From Sphingomonas sp. (GTDB lineage Bacteria; Pseudomonadota; Alphaproteobacteria; Sphingomonadales; Sphingomonadaceae), in assembly GCF_030145815.1 (NCBI RefSeq), contig NZ_JAIXHL010000009.1, forward strand, positions 62,001 to 126,000: a DNA stretch of 64,000 nucleotides, given 5' to 3'. Positions 55,093-64,000 of the stretch are shown here, in pieces (the stretch's first letter is position 1; every line of letters starts with the position of its first letter). The translations under genes and the position numbers were made by a program. A model generated the notes under the pieces. It had not been told where the DNA came from. It worked only from the letters and a program-made list of their open reading frames with translations, and searched no databases.

Positions 55093-56451
55093 ATGCGCGT
55101 ATTGATCGACGGCTTCAATCTCGCGCTGCCCCGCGGCACTGGGGTCGCCACCTATGGCTATCAGCTTGCCGGGGCGCTTAAGGACATGGGCGTGCCGGTC
55201 GGGGGGCTTTACGGCCTGCGCGCGCCGTTCAACCCCAAGCTGCGCGATGTCATGTTCTATGAAGCGCTGGGCGGCGAGCATGAAACGCGCAAACCCGGTC
55301 GCTTGTCCTTGAGCTGGGTTCGCGAAACGACATTGATGCTGCGCGACCGCCGCGCCCGCGCCATTCCGCAGGACGGTCGCGTGCTCGCACGGCAATTCGC
55401 CCACCGGCTGCCCGAATTCGATGGCGGGCTCTACACCGCGCCCGATATTTTCGACCTCGCCGGGCGCAATTTCGCGCGGCTCGGGCTGTTTTCGAACGTG
55501 CATGTCCCCGCGCCGGTCGATGTAATGCACTGGACCTATCCGCTGCCGGTCAACCTCTCGGGTGCCGCCAATATCCACACCATGCACGACCTGGTCCCGC
55601 TCAAGCTTCCCTATGCCAGCGCCGACCGGAAACGCTATTATTACAAGCTGATGCGCACGGTCGCCCGGCGCGCCGACCGCATCGTCACCGTGTCGGAATC
55701 GAGCCGGCGCGACATCATCGAATTCTTCCCCTTTGCCGAGCCCAAGGTCGTCAACACCTATCAGGCGGTGCGCGTGCCCGACGCGGTGCTGCAGGAAAGC
55801 GACGACGACGTTGCCGCCGCGATCCACAGCATCTTTAACCTGCCATTTCGGGGCTATTTCCTGTTCTTCGGCGCGATCGAGCCCAAGAAGAACGTCAATC
55901 GCCTGATCGAAGCCTATCTCTCGCTCGCGACCAAGACCCCGCTGGTCATCGTCGGTCGCCGCAGTTGGGGCGCGGACGATGAATTGCGGCTGCTCCAGCG
56001 TGACGAGGTTCAGCCGCTCAAGGCGACGTTCAAGAATATCCGCCGGATCGATTATCTGCCGCGCGCGCTGCTGATGCGGTTGATCCGCGGGGCAAAGGCG
56101 GTGACCTTCCCGTCGATCTATGAAGGATTCGGTCTGCCGGTGCTGGAGTCGATGATGCTGGGCACGCCGGTCCTGACCTCGAATGTCAGCTCACTGCCCG
56201 AAGTGGGCGGCGACGCGGCGCTGTATGTCGACCCTTATGATCCGCGCTCGATCCGCGCTGGCCTCGCACAGCTCGACAGCGACACGCAGTTGCGCGCGAC
56301 CTTGAGCGCGGCCGGGCGGGTGCAGGCGGAGCGCTTCTCGCTCGCGCGCTATCAGGAGCGGCTGGCGCGACTCTATGAAGAGCTGCTCGACGAACGCGCG
56401 GCCGCCCAATTCGCGGCCAGGCGCACGGATGGAGTCGCCGCGCATGCGTAG
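55093..56451 (+). CDS. Glycosyltransferase family 4 protein
   Basis: A 452-residue GT-B protein. It begins [20 protein letters not shown], has [20 protein letters not shown] and [11 protein letters not shown] in the acceptor half, and [19 protein letters not shown] plus [19 protein letters not shown] in the donor half. The ATG at 55093 follows a G-rich site (GGGGGCGGG) and fits the fold; a TTG 12 codons before is less likely. It overlaps the next gene by 8 bases. Confidence 0.85.
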   Translation: MRVLIDGFNLALPRGTGVATYGYQLAGALKDMGVPVGGLYGLRAPFNPKLRDVMFYEALGGEHETRKPGRLSLSWVRETTLMLRDRRARAIPQDGRVLARQFAHRLPEFDGGLYTAPDIFDLAGRNFARLGLFSNVHVPAPVDVMHWTYPLPVNLSGAANIHTMHDLVPLKLPYASADRKRYYYKLMRTVARRADRIVTVSESSRRDIIEFFPFAEPKVVNTYQAVRVPDAVLQESDDDVAAAIHSIFNLPFRGYFLFFGAIEPKKNVNRLIEAYLSLATKTPLVIVGRRSWGADDELRLLQRDEVQPLKATFKNIRRIDYLPRALLMRLIRGAKAVTFPSIYEGFGLPVLESMMLGTPVLTSNVSSLPEVGGDAALYVDPYDPRSIRAGLAQLDSDTQLRATLSAAGRVQAERFSLARYQERLARLYEELLDERAAAQFAARRTDGVAAHA

Positions 56452-57547
56452 CTTCAGGCTCTGCACGCTCGTCCCGGTGCTGCTTGCGGCATCGGCCTGC
56501 GCCACGCTGCCTGCAGGAGCGCCGACCGTGTCGCAGGTGGTGGGCCCTGCGGCCACATCGGGTATCGCCGTGATCGATATCGTCGATACCCCCGCGCCCA
56601 GCCAGCCTGTCGCTCCCGCAATGGCTTGGCCGATCGCCGATGCCGCGCCCTGGACCGGCGAGATTGCGGTGGGCGACACGCTGACGGTGACGGTGTTCGA
56701 GGTCGGCTATGCGCTGTTCGCCCCGTCGGGGGAGACGAGCGCGCGCGAGGGGGCGGTTCCGGCGGCGGGCGCGCGCACGCTCCCGCGCATGGAAGTGGGC
56801 GAGTCCGGGCTGGTCGCCATTCCCTATATCGGCGCGGTCCGCGTCGTCGGGCGCACGAGCGCAGCGGTCGGCGAGGAGATTCGTCAGAAATTGCGCGGCC
56901 TGTCGCAACAGGCGCAGGTGGTGGTTGCGATCGAGCGTGGACCGGGGCGCAGCGTCGTGACCAGTGGCGATGTCCGCAACCCCGGTCGTCAGCCGCTGAC
57001 GCTGGCGGGCGAGCGGCTGCTCGACCTGATCGCGCAGGCGGGTGGGCCGGCAAATCGTCCGGCGGATACGCGCGTGCGGCTGGTGCGCGATGGCCAGGCG
57101 GCGGAAATCCGGCTCGATCAGCTGCGCGTCGATAGTCCGGCCAATGTCCGGCTTGCGCCGGGCGACCATGTCCAGCTGATCCGCAGCGTGCGTTCGCTCA
57201 CCGTGCTGGGCTCGGCCCGCAATGTGGCTGAACTCGCGTTCGACAGCGACACGCTGACGCTGGCCGAGGCGATTGCGCGCTCGGGTGGCCTCGCCGACGA
57301 CCGCGCCGATGCAACCGGCGTGTTCATCTTCCGCTACGAGGTCGGACCCGACGGCGCGCAAAAGCCGGTCATCTATCGCCTCAACCTGCTCGATCCGCGC
57401 AGCTATTTCCTGTCGCAGCGCTTCGAGATGCGCGAAAAGGACGTGCTATTGGTCGCCAATGCGCGATCGGTGCAGTTCGGCAAATTGGTGCAGCTGCTCA
57501 ACACGCTGGTGACGCCCGCGATCACCGTCGACCTGCTGACGCGATGA
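56444..57547 (+). CDS. Polysaccharide export lipoprotein (KpsD/Wza-like)
   Basis: A 367-residue protein with a lipoprotein signal ([17 protein letters not shown]). The poly-export domain begins IAVGDTLTVTVFEVGYALF and continues VGESGLVAIPYIGAVRVVGR. Two SLBB-type segments follow (VTSGDVRNPGRQPLTLAGER and VLGSARNVAELAF). This is the outer-membrane channel of capsule export. The ATG at 56444 overlaps the glycosyltransferase stop by 8 bases and has GGAG upstream; an ATG at 56429 adds five residues. Confidence 0.85.
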   Translation: MRSFRLCTLVPVLLAASACATLPAGAPTVSQVVGPAATSGIAVIDIVDTPAPSQPVAPAMAWPIADAAPWTGEIAVGDTLTVTVFEVGYALFAPSGETSAREGAVPAAGARTLPRMEVGESGLVAIPYIGAVRVVGRTSAAVGEEIRQKLRGLSQQAQVVVAIERGPGRSVVTSGDVRNPGRQPLTLAGERLLDLIAQAGGPANRPADTRVRLVRDGQAAEIRLDQLRVDSPANVRLAPGDHVQLIRSVRSLTVLGSARNVAELAFDSDTLTLAEAIARSGGLADDRADATGVFIFRYEVGPDGAQKPVIYRLNLLDPRSYFLSQRFEMREKDVLLVANARSVQFGKLVQLLNTLVTPAITVDLLTR

Positions 57548-58614
57548 CACCAGCGGCGCAGCCCGAGGGTCTCGCCTGCCTGATCGGCATCGCGCCGTGG
57601 AAACGACGGCGGATCGCCACGATGCTGCGCAACCGCCATGGTCCGGCCATTGCCCGCGACCCTGCGCGCGCCGTCGCGATCGCGCGGGAGCGGGGTGGGG
57701 CGATCGGCTGCTGGGCGACGCGGGTCCCGCCGGGACTGGAGGATGCGGCGGAGGACGCGAAGGTGCCGCTCTGGTGGATCGAGGACGGGTTTCTGCGCTC
57801 TGCCGGTCTGGGCGCGGCGCTGGTGCAGCCCTGTTCGCTGACCCTCGACAGCCGCCGCCCGCATTACGACCCGACCGGCCCGAGCGATCTTGAAGCGCTG
57901 CTCCAGACGGCAGAATTTGGTGCCGCGACCCTGGCGCGTGCCGATGCATTGATCGCGCTGCTGCGGTCGGCGGGACTGTCCAAATACAACCTCTCCGGCG
58001 CACCGCTCGACTTGCCGCAAGGGCGTCGCATCGTCCTGGTCCCCGGTCAGGTCGAGGCGGACCAGTCGGTGCGGCTCGGCAATGCCGGGGTGACCGGGAT
58101 GCTCGACCTCCTCGCCCGCGTCCGGGCCGAGGAGCCCGATGCCTTCATCGTGTACAAGCCGCACCCCGATGTCGTGTCGGGCCTGCGCGCGGCTGGGCAG
58201 GGCGAGCGCGACGCCATCGAGCTTGCCGATCTTGTCGCACCTCAGGCCGGCCTGCCCGACCTGCTCGACCGGGTCGATACGGTGCACGTACTCACCTCAC
58301 TCACCGGGTTCGAGGCGCTGGTGCGCGGGCGCGACGTGGTCGTGCACGGTCAGCCCTTCTATGCCGGCTGGGGCCTGACGCAGGATCGCGCACCGATTGC
58401 GCGCCGGACCCGCCGGTGCAGCCTCACCGAACTGGTGGCGGCCGCGCTGATCGCCTATCCGCTCTATGCCAGTGCGCGCACCGGCGCCCCGTGCAGCGTC
58501 GAGACGCTGGCGGCGGAGCTGGCGGCGCAAGGATCGGCCCCGCCGCCCGCGCGGTGGCGCGCGCTGGTCGGGCGGCTGGCGGGACAATTCGGCGCCGCGC
58601 GCGCCATGAACTGA
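57544..58614 (+). CDS. kpsC: One-module KpsC-like Kdo transferase
   Basis: A 356-residue protein of the KpsC/LipA family. The family pieces are GCWATRVPPGLEDAAEDAKV, LWWIEDGFLRSAGLGAALVQ, LTLDSRRPHYDPTGPSDLE, VLVPGQVEADQSV, IVYKPHPDVVSGLR and VHVLTSLTGFEALVRG with FYAGWGLTQDR. Normal KpsC has two such modules and is about 670 residues; only one is present here. So either this is a half-size form or the second module is encoded elsewhere. It overlaps the export gene by 4 bases. Confidence 0.85.
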   Translation: MTPAAQPEGLACLIGIAPWKRRRIATMLRNRHGPAIARDPARAVAIARERGGAIGCWATRVPPGLEDAAEDAKVPLWWIEDGFLRSAGLGAALVQPCSLTLDSRRPHYDPTGPSDLEALLQTAEFGAATLARADALIALLRSAGLSKYNLSGAPLDLPQGRRIVLVPGQVEADQSVRLGNAGVTGMLDLLARVRAEEPDAFIVYKPHPDVVSGLRAAGQGERDAIELADLVAPQAGLPDLLDRVDTVHVLTSLTGFEALVRGRDVVVHGQPFYAGWGLTQDRAPIARRTRRCSLTELVAAALIAYPLYASARTGAPCSVETLAAELAAQGSAPPPARWRALVGRLAGQFGAARAMN

Positions 58615-58624
58615 TGGGGATGGA

Positions 58625-59458
58625 ATGAGCGCGAGACCGATCTACGACATCTGGCGGCTGCTGCAGCATCCGCGCACGTTCAACGAGGCGGAGATCCGGT
58701 CGCTGTGCCGCACCGCCTATTGCGGCGACTACACCGCGTTGGCGCGCGTGCTGGGTCGCTACAAGATGTTTGTCGACACCCGCGACATCGGCATCTCCAG
58801 CCATTTGATGCTCGACGGCTTCTGGGAAATGTGGGTGACCGAAGCGATGCTGCGCAGCGTCCGGCGCGGATCGACCGTGATCGATGTCGGCGCCAATCTC
58901 GGCTATTATTCGCTGCTGCTCGCCGACCTCACCGGGGCCGAGGGGCGGGTGTTGTCGTTCGAGCCCAACCCCGCCATGGCGACCCGTGCCCAGCGCAGCG
59001 TCGAGATGAACGGCTACGCCCCCTTTGCCGCCGTCCATAACGTCGCGCTTGGGAGCGAAGAGGGCTATGTGACGATGGAGGTGATGACGCATCAGCCCGG
59101 TGGCGGTCGCGTGCATGCCTATGAGGGGGAAGGCATTTCCAACGCGGTGCCGCTGCGTCGGCTCGACAGCTTTCCCGATGCGCTCAATGCCGAATTCATC
59201 AAGATCGACGTCGAGGGGTTCGAGCAGCAGGTGTGGCGCGGCATGACCGGCATCCTGGCCGGGGGTCAGCCGTTGACCATCTTCATGGAATTCACCGTGT
59301 CGCGCTACCCCGACCCGCGCGGGTTTCTGGAGGAGATTATCGGCGAGGGGTTCAGCCTCGAGATCATCGACTATGCTGCCGGGATCCAGCCGACCACGAT
59401 CGACGCAATCTTTGCCCAGCCGCACAATATCGACCACATGCTGTGCTTCCGACGATGA
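58625..59458 (+). CDS. FkbM-family methyltransferase
   Basis: A 277-residue protein with an FkbM domain: SAM-binding TVIDVGANLGYYSLLLADLT, then VLSFEPNPAMATRAQRSVEM, FIKIDVEGFEQQVWRGM and TIFMEFTVSRY. FkbM proteins methylate hydroxyl groups of sugars or other molecules. The gene lies 10 bases after the KpsC-like gene, so it probably modifies the capsule sugar. A close paralog is at 63037. Confidence 0.9.
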   Translation: MSARPIYDIWRLLQHPRTFNEAEIRSLCRTAYCGDYTALARVLGRYKMFVDTRDIGISSHLMLDGFWEMWVTEAMLRSVRRGSTVIDVGANLGYYSLLLADLTGAEGRVLSFEPNPAMATRAQRSVEMNGYAPFAAVHNVALGSEEGYVTMEVMTHQPGGGRVHAYEGEGISNAVPLRRLDSFPDALNAEFIKIDVEGFEQQVWRGMTGILAGGQPLTIFMEFTVSRYPDPRGFLEEIIGEGFSLEIIDYAAGIQPTTIDAIFAQPHNIDHMLCFRR

Positions 59459-59533
59459 GGTGCGCGCGACAGCCTCTGTTCATCGCCGCGCGGTCAAGGT
59501 GCTGCGCATGCGTGTCTTAGCGGGAGAAGCAGC

Positions 59534-59911
59534 ATGTCGTGGATCGTCTGGCTCGCCATGTCGGTAAGCGGAGCCGGAGCGCCGCTGTCCGTGTCCTGCA
59601 CCGTTGCGGGGGGCGAAAAGGCCGGGCTGGACGCGCGGGCGGTGTGTGCGCGCTTCGTCGAACAGCTGTCGGCGGCAGCCGCGCGCCCCTATGCGCTGGT
59701 GCCCGTCGGGGAGCGATCGGGCGATGGCATGACGGTCTCCCTGCGCGTCGTGCGGTCCGACACCATGGCCGCAGATGTGACGGTGATCGAGCGCGGACGC
59801 GCACGTTCGGTCGAAACCCGCATGATTTCATCGTCCGATCGCCCTTTGGGGCTTGACTCCATCGGCTTGCTGGCGCGGGATGTCGCCCGGGCGGCGGCGC
59901 TATCGGACTGA
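59534..59911 (+). CDS. Small secreted protein of unknown function
   Basis: A 125-residue protein with a weak signal peptide (MSWIVWLAMSVSGAGAPLSV) and two cysteines (SCTVAG, AVCARF). The rest is a compact alpha/beta stretch (GMTVSLRVVRSDTMAADVTV). No family is recognised. A GGGAGAAGC site precedes the ATG. It stands between the capsule genes and the metalloprotease. Confidence 0.5.
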   Translation: MSWIVWLAMSVSGAGAPLSVSCTVAGGEKAGLDARAVCARFVEQLSAAAARPYALVPVGERSGDGMTVSLRVVRSDTMAADVTVIERGRARSVETRMISSSDRPLGLDSIGLLARDVARAAALSD

Positions 59912-59986
59912 AGTGTTACTCGGGGGATTTGCACCGCCTTTTCAAGGATGTCCGGCCGGTCGGATGTCCAGTGAAGGAGGCAGGGC

Positions 59987-62962
59987 GTGTTCGGAATCTC
60001 GACAACGGTTGACGGTGTGACCGACGGTAATTTCGCCGGATTCTCGCGCATCGTCGACGGGTTCGGCGGCGGCGTGCAGCTCGACGGGTCGGTCGGCACC
60101 GCGCTGATCCAGCACGCGGAGGTCACGTCCTGCATGTGCGAGGCCTGCGCCAAGGCGCGGCTCGACGACGACGACCTGTTGCCGGTCGAGGTTGCGGAAG
60201 ACGCGCCGGGCAGCACCAGCTCGACCGATCCCGTGGTGTTCGGCGGCTCGGTCGCGGGTGCGATCGATACCGGCGGCGACCAGGACTGGTATCGCGTCAC
60301 TCTGACCGCCGGCCAGACCTATACCTTCTGGACCAACGGCGCCCAGGACCCGACCGACACGCTGCTCAGGCTGCGCGATTCGAGCGGCGGCGTGATCGTC
60401 ACCAACGACGATGGTGGGCAGGACGTGCTGTCGCACATCACGTTTACTGCCACGACCAGCGGCACCTATTTCGTCGATGTCAGCGGGTTCAGCAGCAGTG
60501 TTACGGGCTCGTACAGCCTGTTCGCCAGCAATGGCCTGTGGAATCCGGCCGATGCAGTGGCGGACAACCGCACCACCACCGGCACCGTCGCCTTTGGCGG
60601 CTCGACCACGGTCAACATCAACGGCCTTGGCGACCATGATTGGTATGCGGTCACGCTGACCGCAGGCACGCGCTATGTGTTCGAAACCTCGGGTTCCGGC
60701 ACTGTCGATACCTTGCTGATGCTCCGCGATTCCAACGGTGGCGCACTGGGTGAGAATGACGATGGTGGCGCGGGCACCTATTCGCGGCTCGTCTTCACCC
60801 CGACCACCAGCGGCACCTATTATATCGACGTCGGCACCTGGCGCGAGCAGGATCAGGGCAGCTTCACGCTGAGCTTCGGCGAAGCTCCGCCGCTCACGGT
60901 ATGGACCAACGACCAGATCGCCAACCAGCTGACTACGCTATACTGGACGACGCCGCACCATTTTGCGGTGGCCCCGGGCGGCACGCTGACCGTCGATATC
61001 ACCGGACTGACGGCCAGCGGTCAGACGCTGGCGCGCGCGGCGCTGCAACTGTGGACCGACTTCACCGGCATCAATTTCGTTGAGCAGACCGGCAACGCCC
61101 AGATCACGTTCGACGATAATCAGGAAGGCGCGTTCGCCAACGCGTCGTTCAACAGCGCTGGCGTCACATCCAGCGCCACGGTCAACGTCGGCACCGCCTG
61201 GCTGACCACCTATGGCACGGGAATCAACACCTATTCCTTCCAGACTTATGTGCATGAAATCGGGCATGCGCTGGGCCTGGGGCATGGCGGCAACTATAAC
61301 AGCAGCGCCGACTATGCGACCGACGCTGGCTATCTCAATGATGCCTGGATCACGACGGTGATGTCGTATTTCGACGCGCTCGAGAACAGCTATTTCGCCG
61401 GGCTCGGCTATACCCGCCAGTTCACGCTGTCGCCGATGGCGGCGGACGCGATCGCGGTTGCCAACATGTATGGCACGGTGACCACGACCCGGACCGGCGA
61501 CACCACCTATGGCTATAACAGCAACGCCGGCCGCGACATCTACAACGCGTCGCTCTACCCGAATGTCGCCTATACGATCATCGACAATGGCGGGATCGAT
61601 ACGCTCGACTATTCCGGCAACATCTCTAACCAGCTGATCAACCTGCGCGAAGAGGCGTTTTCCAACATCGGTCTCGGCCGCGGCAATGTCGTGATCGCGC
61701 GTGGTTCGGTGATCGAGAACGCGATCGGTGGCAGCGGCAATGATTTCATGATCGGCAACGCGGCCAACAACATCCTCAACGGCGGAGCGGGCGCCGATGG
61801 GCTGCACGGCGACCGTGGCGACGACACCTATTATGTCGACCGCCTGGACGACATCGTGTTTGAATTCGCTGGCGAAGGCACCGACACCGTCATTTCGACG
61901 AGCAACTATTATCTGTGGCAGCATGTCGAAAATCTGACGCTGGCCGAGGGTGCGGGCGATATTTTCGGGGTCGGCAACGACCTTGCCAACACGCTTCAGG
62001 GGAATAGCGGCTCGAACCTGCTGATCGGCGGCGGTGGCGACGACATTGTGCGCGGCGGCGACGGGGTGGACTCGCTGTTCGGCGAAAGCGGCAATGACCA
62101 GCTGTTCGGCGATGCGGGGATCGATTATCTCGTCGGCGGGATCGGCAACGATACACTGAATGGCGGGGACGGTGCCGATGCGCTCTATGGCGAGGATGGC
62201 GACGACATTCTGATCGGCGGGTCCGATTTCGCCACCGACATCCTGGTCGGCGGCGCGGGCAACGATATCCTGCGTGGTGACTCGGGCCTCGGCGATTACG
62301 ATCGGATGGACGGCGGGTCGGGCGATGACAGCTATTATGTCGATACGCCGAACGATCTGACGTTCGAGGCGGTCGGTGGCGGCACCGATACCGTCTACGC
62401 CACGATCAACGGCGCGGGCTATTATCTCAACGCCAATGTCGAAAATCTGGTGTTGGGCGGCAACACGCCGTTCGGCGTCGGCAACGAGCTCGACAACCGC
62501 ATCACCGGCAGTGCCAGCGCCAACTGGCTGCTCGGCGGCGCGGGCAATGACATCCTCAACGGCGGCGCGGGCAATGACGTGCTGTTCGGTGAGGCGGGCG
62601 CGGACACCTTCGTCTTCACCCAGGGCACGGGCGGTGACGTGATCGCCGACTTTGTGGCGGGGACCGACCGCATTGACCTGAGCGCCTATGGCCTGACCTG
62701 GCAGACGGTGATCAACTCGATGCACGAAAATGGCGGCACCACCGCCATCGACTTGGGCAATGGCGATTTCATCGTCATCAACGGGGTTGCGCGGGCGAGC
62801 CTGTCGCAGAGCGATTTCATTCTGACGGCGTCGAGCGAGCCTGTGGTCAAGAACCTGGCCGACGTTCAGGACGAGATGGTCGGCGTTGACCTGTCGGCCG
62901 CGCGCGACGGCGGCATGAGCGCGTGGGAACAGCCGCATGCTGGCTGGTATCTGATCGCCTGA
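59987..62962 (+). CDS. Secreted RTX metalloprotease (serralysin-type, M10)
   Basis: A 991-residue protein starting with GTG at 59987 (AAGGAGG six bases upstream). Two pre-peptidase-like beta domains occur near residues 75 to 185 and 195 to 300 (GDQDWYRVTLTAGQTYTFWT; GDHDWYAVTLTAGTRYVF). The M10 catalytic domain has the zinc motif HEIGHALGLGH (423 to 433) and a Met-turn VMSYF near residue 459. Many RTX nonapeptides follow (GGSGNDFMIG, GGAGNDILRG, GGAGNDVLFGEAGADTFVF), which bind calcium and direct type I secretion. No N-terminal signal peptide is seen, as expected. The N-terminus has a Cys-rich CMCEAC motif. Confidence 0.9.
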   Translation: MFGISTTVDGVTDGNFAGFSRIVDGFGGGVQLDGSVGTALIQHAEVTSCMCEACAKARLDDDDLLPVEVAEDAPGSTSSTDPVVFGGSVAGAIDTGGDQDWYRVTLTAGQTYTFWTNGAQDPTDTLLRLRDSSGGVIVTNDDGGQDVLSHITFTATTSGTYFVDVSGFSSSVTGSYSLFASNGLWNPADAVADNRTTTGTVAFGGSTTVNINGLGDHDWYAVTLTAGTRYVFETSGSGTVDTLLMLRDSNGGALGENDDGGAGTYSRLVFTPTTSGTYYIDVGTWREQDQGSFTLSFGEAPPLTVWTNDQIANQLTTLYWTTPHHFAVAPGGTLTVDITGLTASGQTLARAALQLWTDFTGINFVEQTGNAQITFDDNQEGAFANASFNSAGVTSSATVNVGTAWLTTYGTGINTYSFQTYVHEIGHALGLGHGGNYNSSADYATDAGYLNDAWITTVMSYFDALENSYFAGLGYTRQFTLSPMAADAIAVANMYGTVTTTRTGDTTYGYNSNAGRDIYNASLYPNVAYTIIDNGGIDTLDYSGNISNQLINLREEAFSNIGLGRGNVVIARGSVIENAIGGSGNDFMIGNAANNILNGGAGADGLHGDRGDDTYYVDRLDDIVFEFAGEGTDTVISTSNYYLWQHVENLTLAEGAGDIFGVGNDLANTLQGNSGSNLLIGGGGDDIVRGGDGVDSLFGESGNDQLFGDAGIDYLVGGIGNDTLNGGDGADALYGEDGDDILIGGSDFATDILVGGAGNDILRGDSGLGDYDRMDGGSGDDSYYVDTPNDLTFEAVGGGTDTVYATINGAGYYLNANVENLVLGGNTPFGVGNELDNRITGSASANWLLGGAGNDILNGGAGNDVLFGEAGADTFVFTQGTGGDVIADFVAGTDRIDLSAYGLTWQTVINSMHENGGTTAIDLGNGDFIVINGVARASLSQSDFILTASSEPVVKNLADVQDEMVGVDLSAARDGGMSAWEQPHAGWYLIA

Positions 62963-63036
62963 CGCGCTTTGCCCGGGCGACCGGGTGAAGTTCGCTGCAT
63001 CAGGGATCGAAGCTGCGCGTCCCGGGTTGGTTGGCA

Positions 63037-63972
63037 ATGGATAGCCAACCCGGAAGCAGCGCATCGACAGGGCAGGATGACGCGGAGCCGATGCCTCCGG
63101 GCTCGGCGCAACATCGCAGCGCGTCTCCGCTGGAGCAGGCCGGCCAATATTTCGACCTGTGGCGGCTGCGCGTGCCGCCACGTCACTTGAACGAGGCAGC
63201 GGTGCGCGCGCTGTGCCGCAATGCCTATCTTGGCGGCGACATGGCGGTGTGCCGGGTGCTTGGCCGCTATCGCATGTTCGTCGACACACGCGACGTTGGC
63301 CTGTCCACCTTCCTGCTGCTCGACGGTTATTGGGAGATGTGGACGACCGAGGCGATGCTGCGCTTCATCCGACCGGGGATGACCGCCGTCGATATCGGTG
63401 CGAATCTCGGCTATTTCACGATGCTGATGGCCGATCTGGTCGGGCCGACTGGGCGCGTGGTGGCGTTCGAGCCCAATCCGCGCATGGCCGAACGCGCGCG
63501 GCGCAGTGCACACGTCAACGGCTTCGCGCCCTTTACCCAGATCCACGAAGTCGCGTTGAGCGACGAACCAGGCGACACGGTGATGTTCGTGCCGCCGACC
63601 GAACCGAAGAACGCCCATTTCAGCCAGCCCAGCGGCCGCGACGGCGAGATTCGCGTCCGCGTCCAGCGCGCAGATGCGTTCAATGCCCTGCGCGACGCCG
63701 ATTTCATCAAGATCGATACCGAAGGGGCAGAGGATGCCGTATGGCGCGGCATGGCCGGACTCCTCCGCCGCAACCGCCCACTGACGGTGTTCATGGAGTT
63801 CACCCCGGCGCGCTATGCCGACGCGGCGGGCTTTCTCGACACGATCCTCGCCGATGGCTTTGCCCTCCACCGGATCGACTATTTCGATCCCGAAGTGGTC
63901 CTGCCGACGACGCGCGAAGCGGTGCTGTCCGCGCCTCCGCATGAGGATCAGATGCTCGTCTTGATCCGGTAG
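63037..63972 (+). CDS. FkbM-family methyltransferase, second copy
   Basis: A 311-residue protein with SAM-binding TAVDIGANLGYFTMLMADLV, VVAFEPNPRMAERARRSAHV, FIKIDTEGAEDAVWRGM and TVFMEFTPARY. It is a paralog of the gene at 58625, sharing also the N-terminal region (LGRYRMFVDTRDVGLS against LGRYKMFVDTRDIGIS). It has an extra, unstructured 40-residue N-terminus. The ATG at 63037 is used; no strong ribosome-binding site is seen, so the true start could be an ATG at 63091. Confidence 0.85.
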   Translation: MDSQPGSSASTGQDDAEPMPPGSAQHRSASPLEQAGQYFDLWRLRVPPRHLNEAAVRALCRNAYLGGDMAVCRVLGRYRMFVDTRDVGLSTFLLLDGYWEMWTTEAMLRFIRPGMTAVDIGANLGYFTMLMADLVGPTGRVVAFEPNPRMAERARRSAHVNGFAPFTQIHEVALSDEPGDTVMFVPPTEPKNAHFSQPSGRDGEIRVRVQRADAFNALRDADFIKIDTEGAEDAVWRGMAGLLRRNRPLTVFMEFTPARYADAAGFLDTILADGFALHRIDYFDPEVVLPTTREAVLSAPPHEDQMLVLIR

Positions 63973-64000
63973 CGGAGCACACCGGGAGGCGCGCCGATTG

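Noticed and set aside
60938..63289. 783-codon minus-strand reading frame
   Set aside because: It runs antisense through the RTX repeats and into the next gene. The repeats of the true gene create long open frames on the other strand.

Overview
The window looks like an alphaproteobacterium of the sphingomonad type (Sphingomonas, Sphingobium or Sphingopyxis). The DNA is GC-rich, and the protein families and their order (twin-arginine CopA with CopB, a Caulobacter-like czcCBA operon, a KpsC/KpsS-type capsule locus with FkbM methyltransferases) fit that group. This placement comes from protein and context recognition, not from a search.

Three blocks can be separated. Block 1 (1 to about 22.6 kb) is accessory DNA. 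It opens with the first genes of an F-type conjugation operon (traA, traL, traE and the start of the next gene) and two small regulators. A persulfide-response operon follows on the minus strand: bigR-like ArsR regulator, two YeeE/YedE halves, TauE, a persulfide-dioxygenase-like hydrolase, a rhodanese and lgt. Next comes a copper region: a frameshifted multicopper oxidase, a decayed VIT/copA/copB copy, a small lipoprotein, a two-component system, a Met-rich periplasmic protein, and an intact VIT-copA-copB set. An IS3-family element, complete with ends and a 4-bp target duplication, splits a DUF1345 gene that also carries a stop codon. A cytochrome b561 and a DmeF-type cation exporter close the block, followed by a tRNA-Ser-like 3' end that may be an attachment site.

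Block 2 (about 22.6 to 47.5 kb) is a second accessory region. It carries chromate resistance (chrB-chrA) and a long minus-strand metal operon (His-rich leader protein, czcC, czcB, czcA, HupE/UreJ, membrane anchor, acyltransferase, MFS exporter with a His-rich tail, DUF2271, DUF4198). A possible defence cassette follows: a 1358-residue protein with a HigA-like DNA-binding head behind a near-perfect palindrome, an HNH-type protein, an unrecognised protein and an XRE regulator. The block ends with mobility genes: an HUH-type endonuclease-like protein, a 53-residue excisionase-like gene, an unknown gene and a P4-type tyrosine integrase beside an attachment-like sequence.

Block 3 (47.8 kb to the end) looks like core chromosome. 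It is an ABC-transporter-dependent capsule locus: kdsA, kpsS, a glycosyltransferase, kpsM and kpsE; then kpsT on the opposite strand; then two glycosyltransferases, a KpsD-like lipoprotein, a one-module KpsC and an FkbM methyltransferase. A small secreted protein, a large RTX/serralysin-type metalloprotease and a second FkbM methyltransferase follow. Many genes overlap by 1 to 8 bases, which points to translational coupling. The least explained items are the giant HigA-headed protein with its operator and the HUH-like protein beside the integrase.
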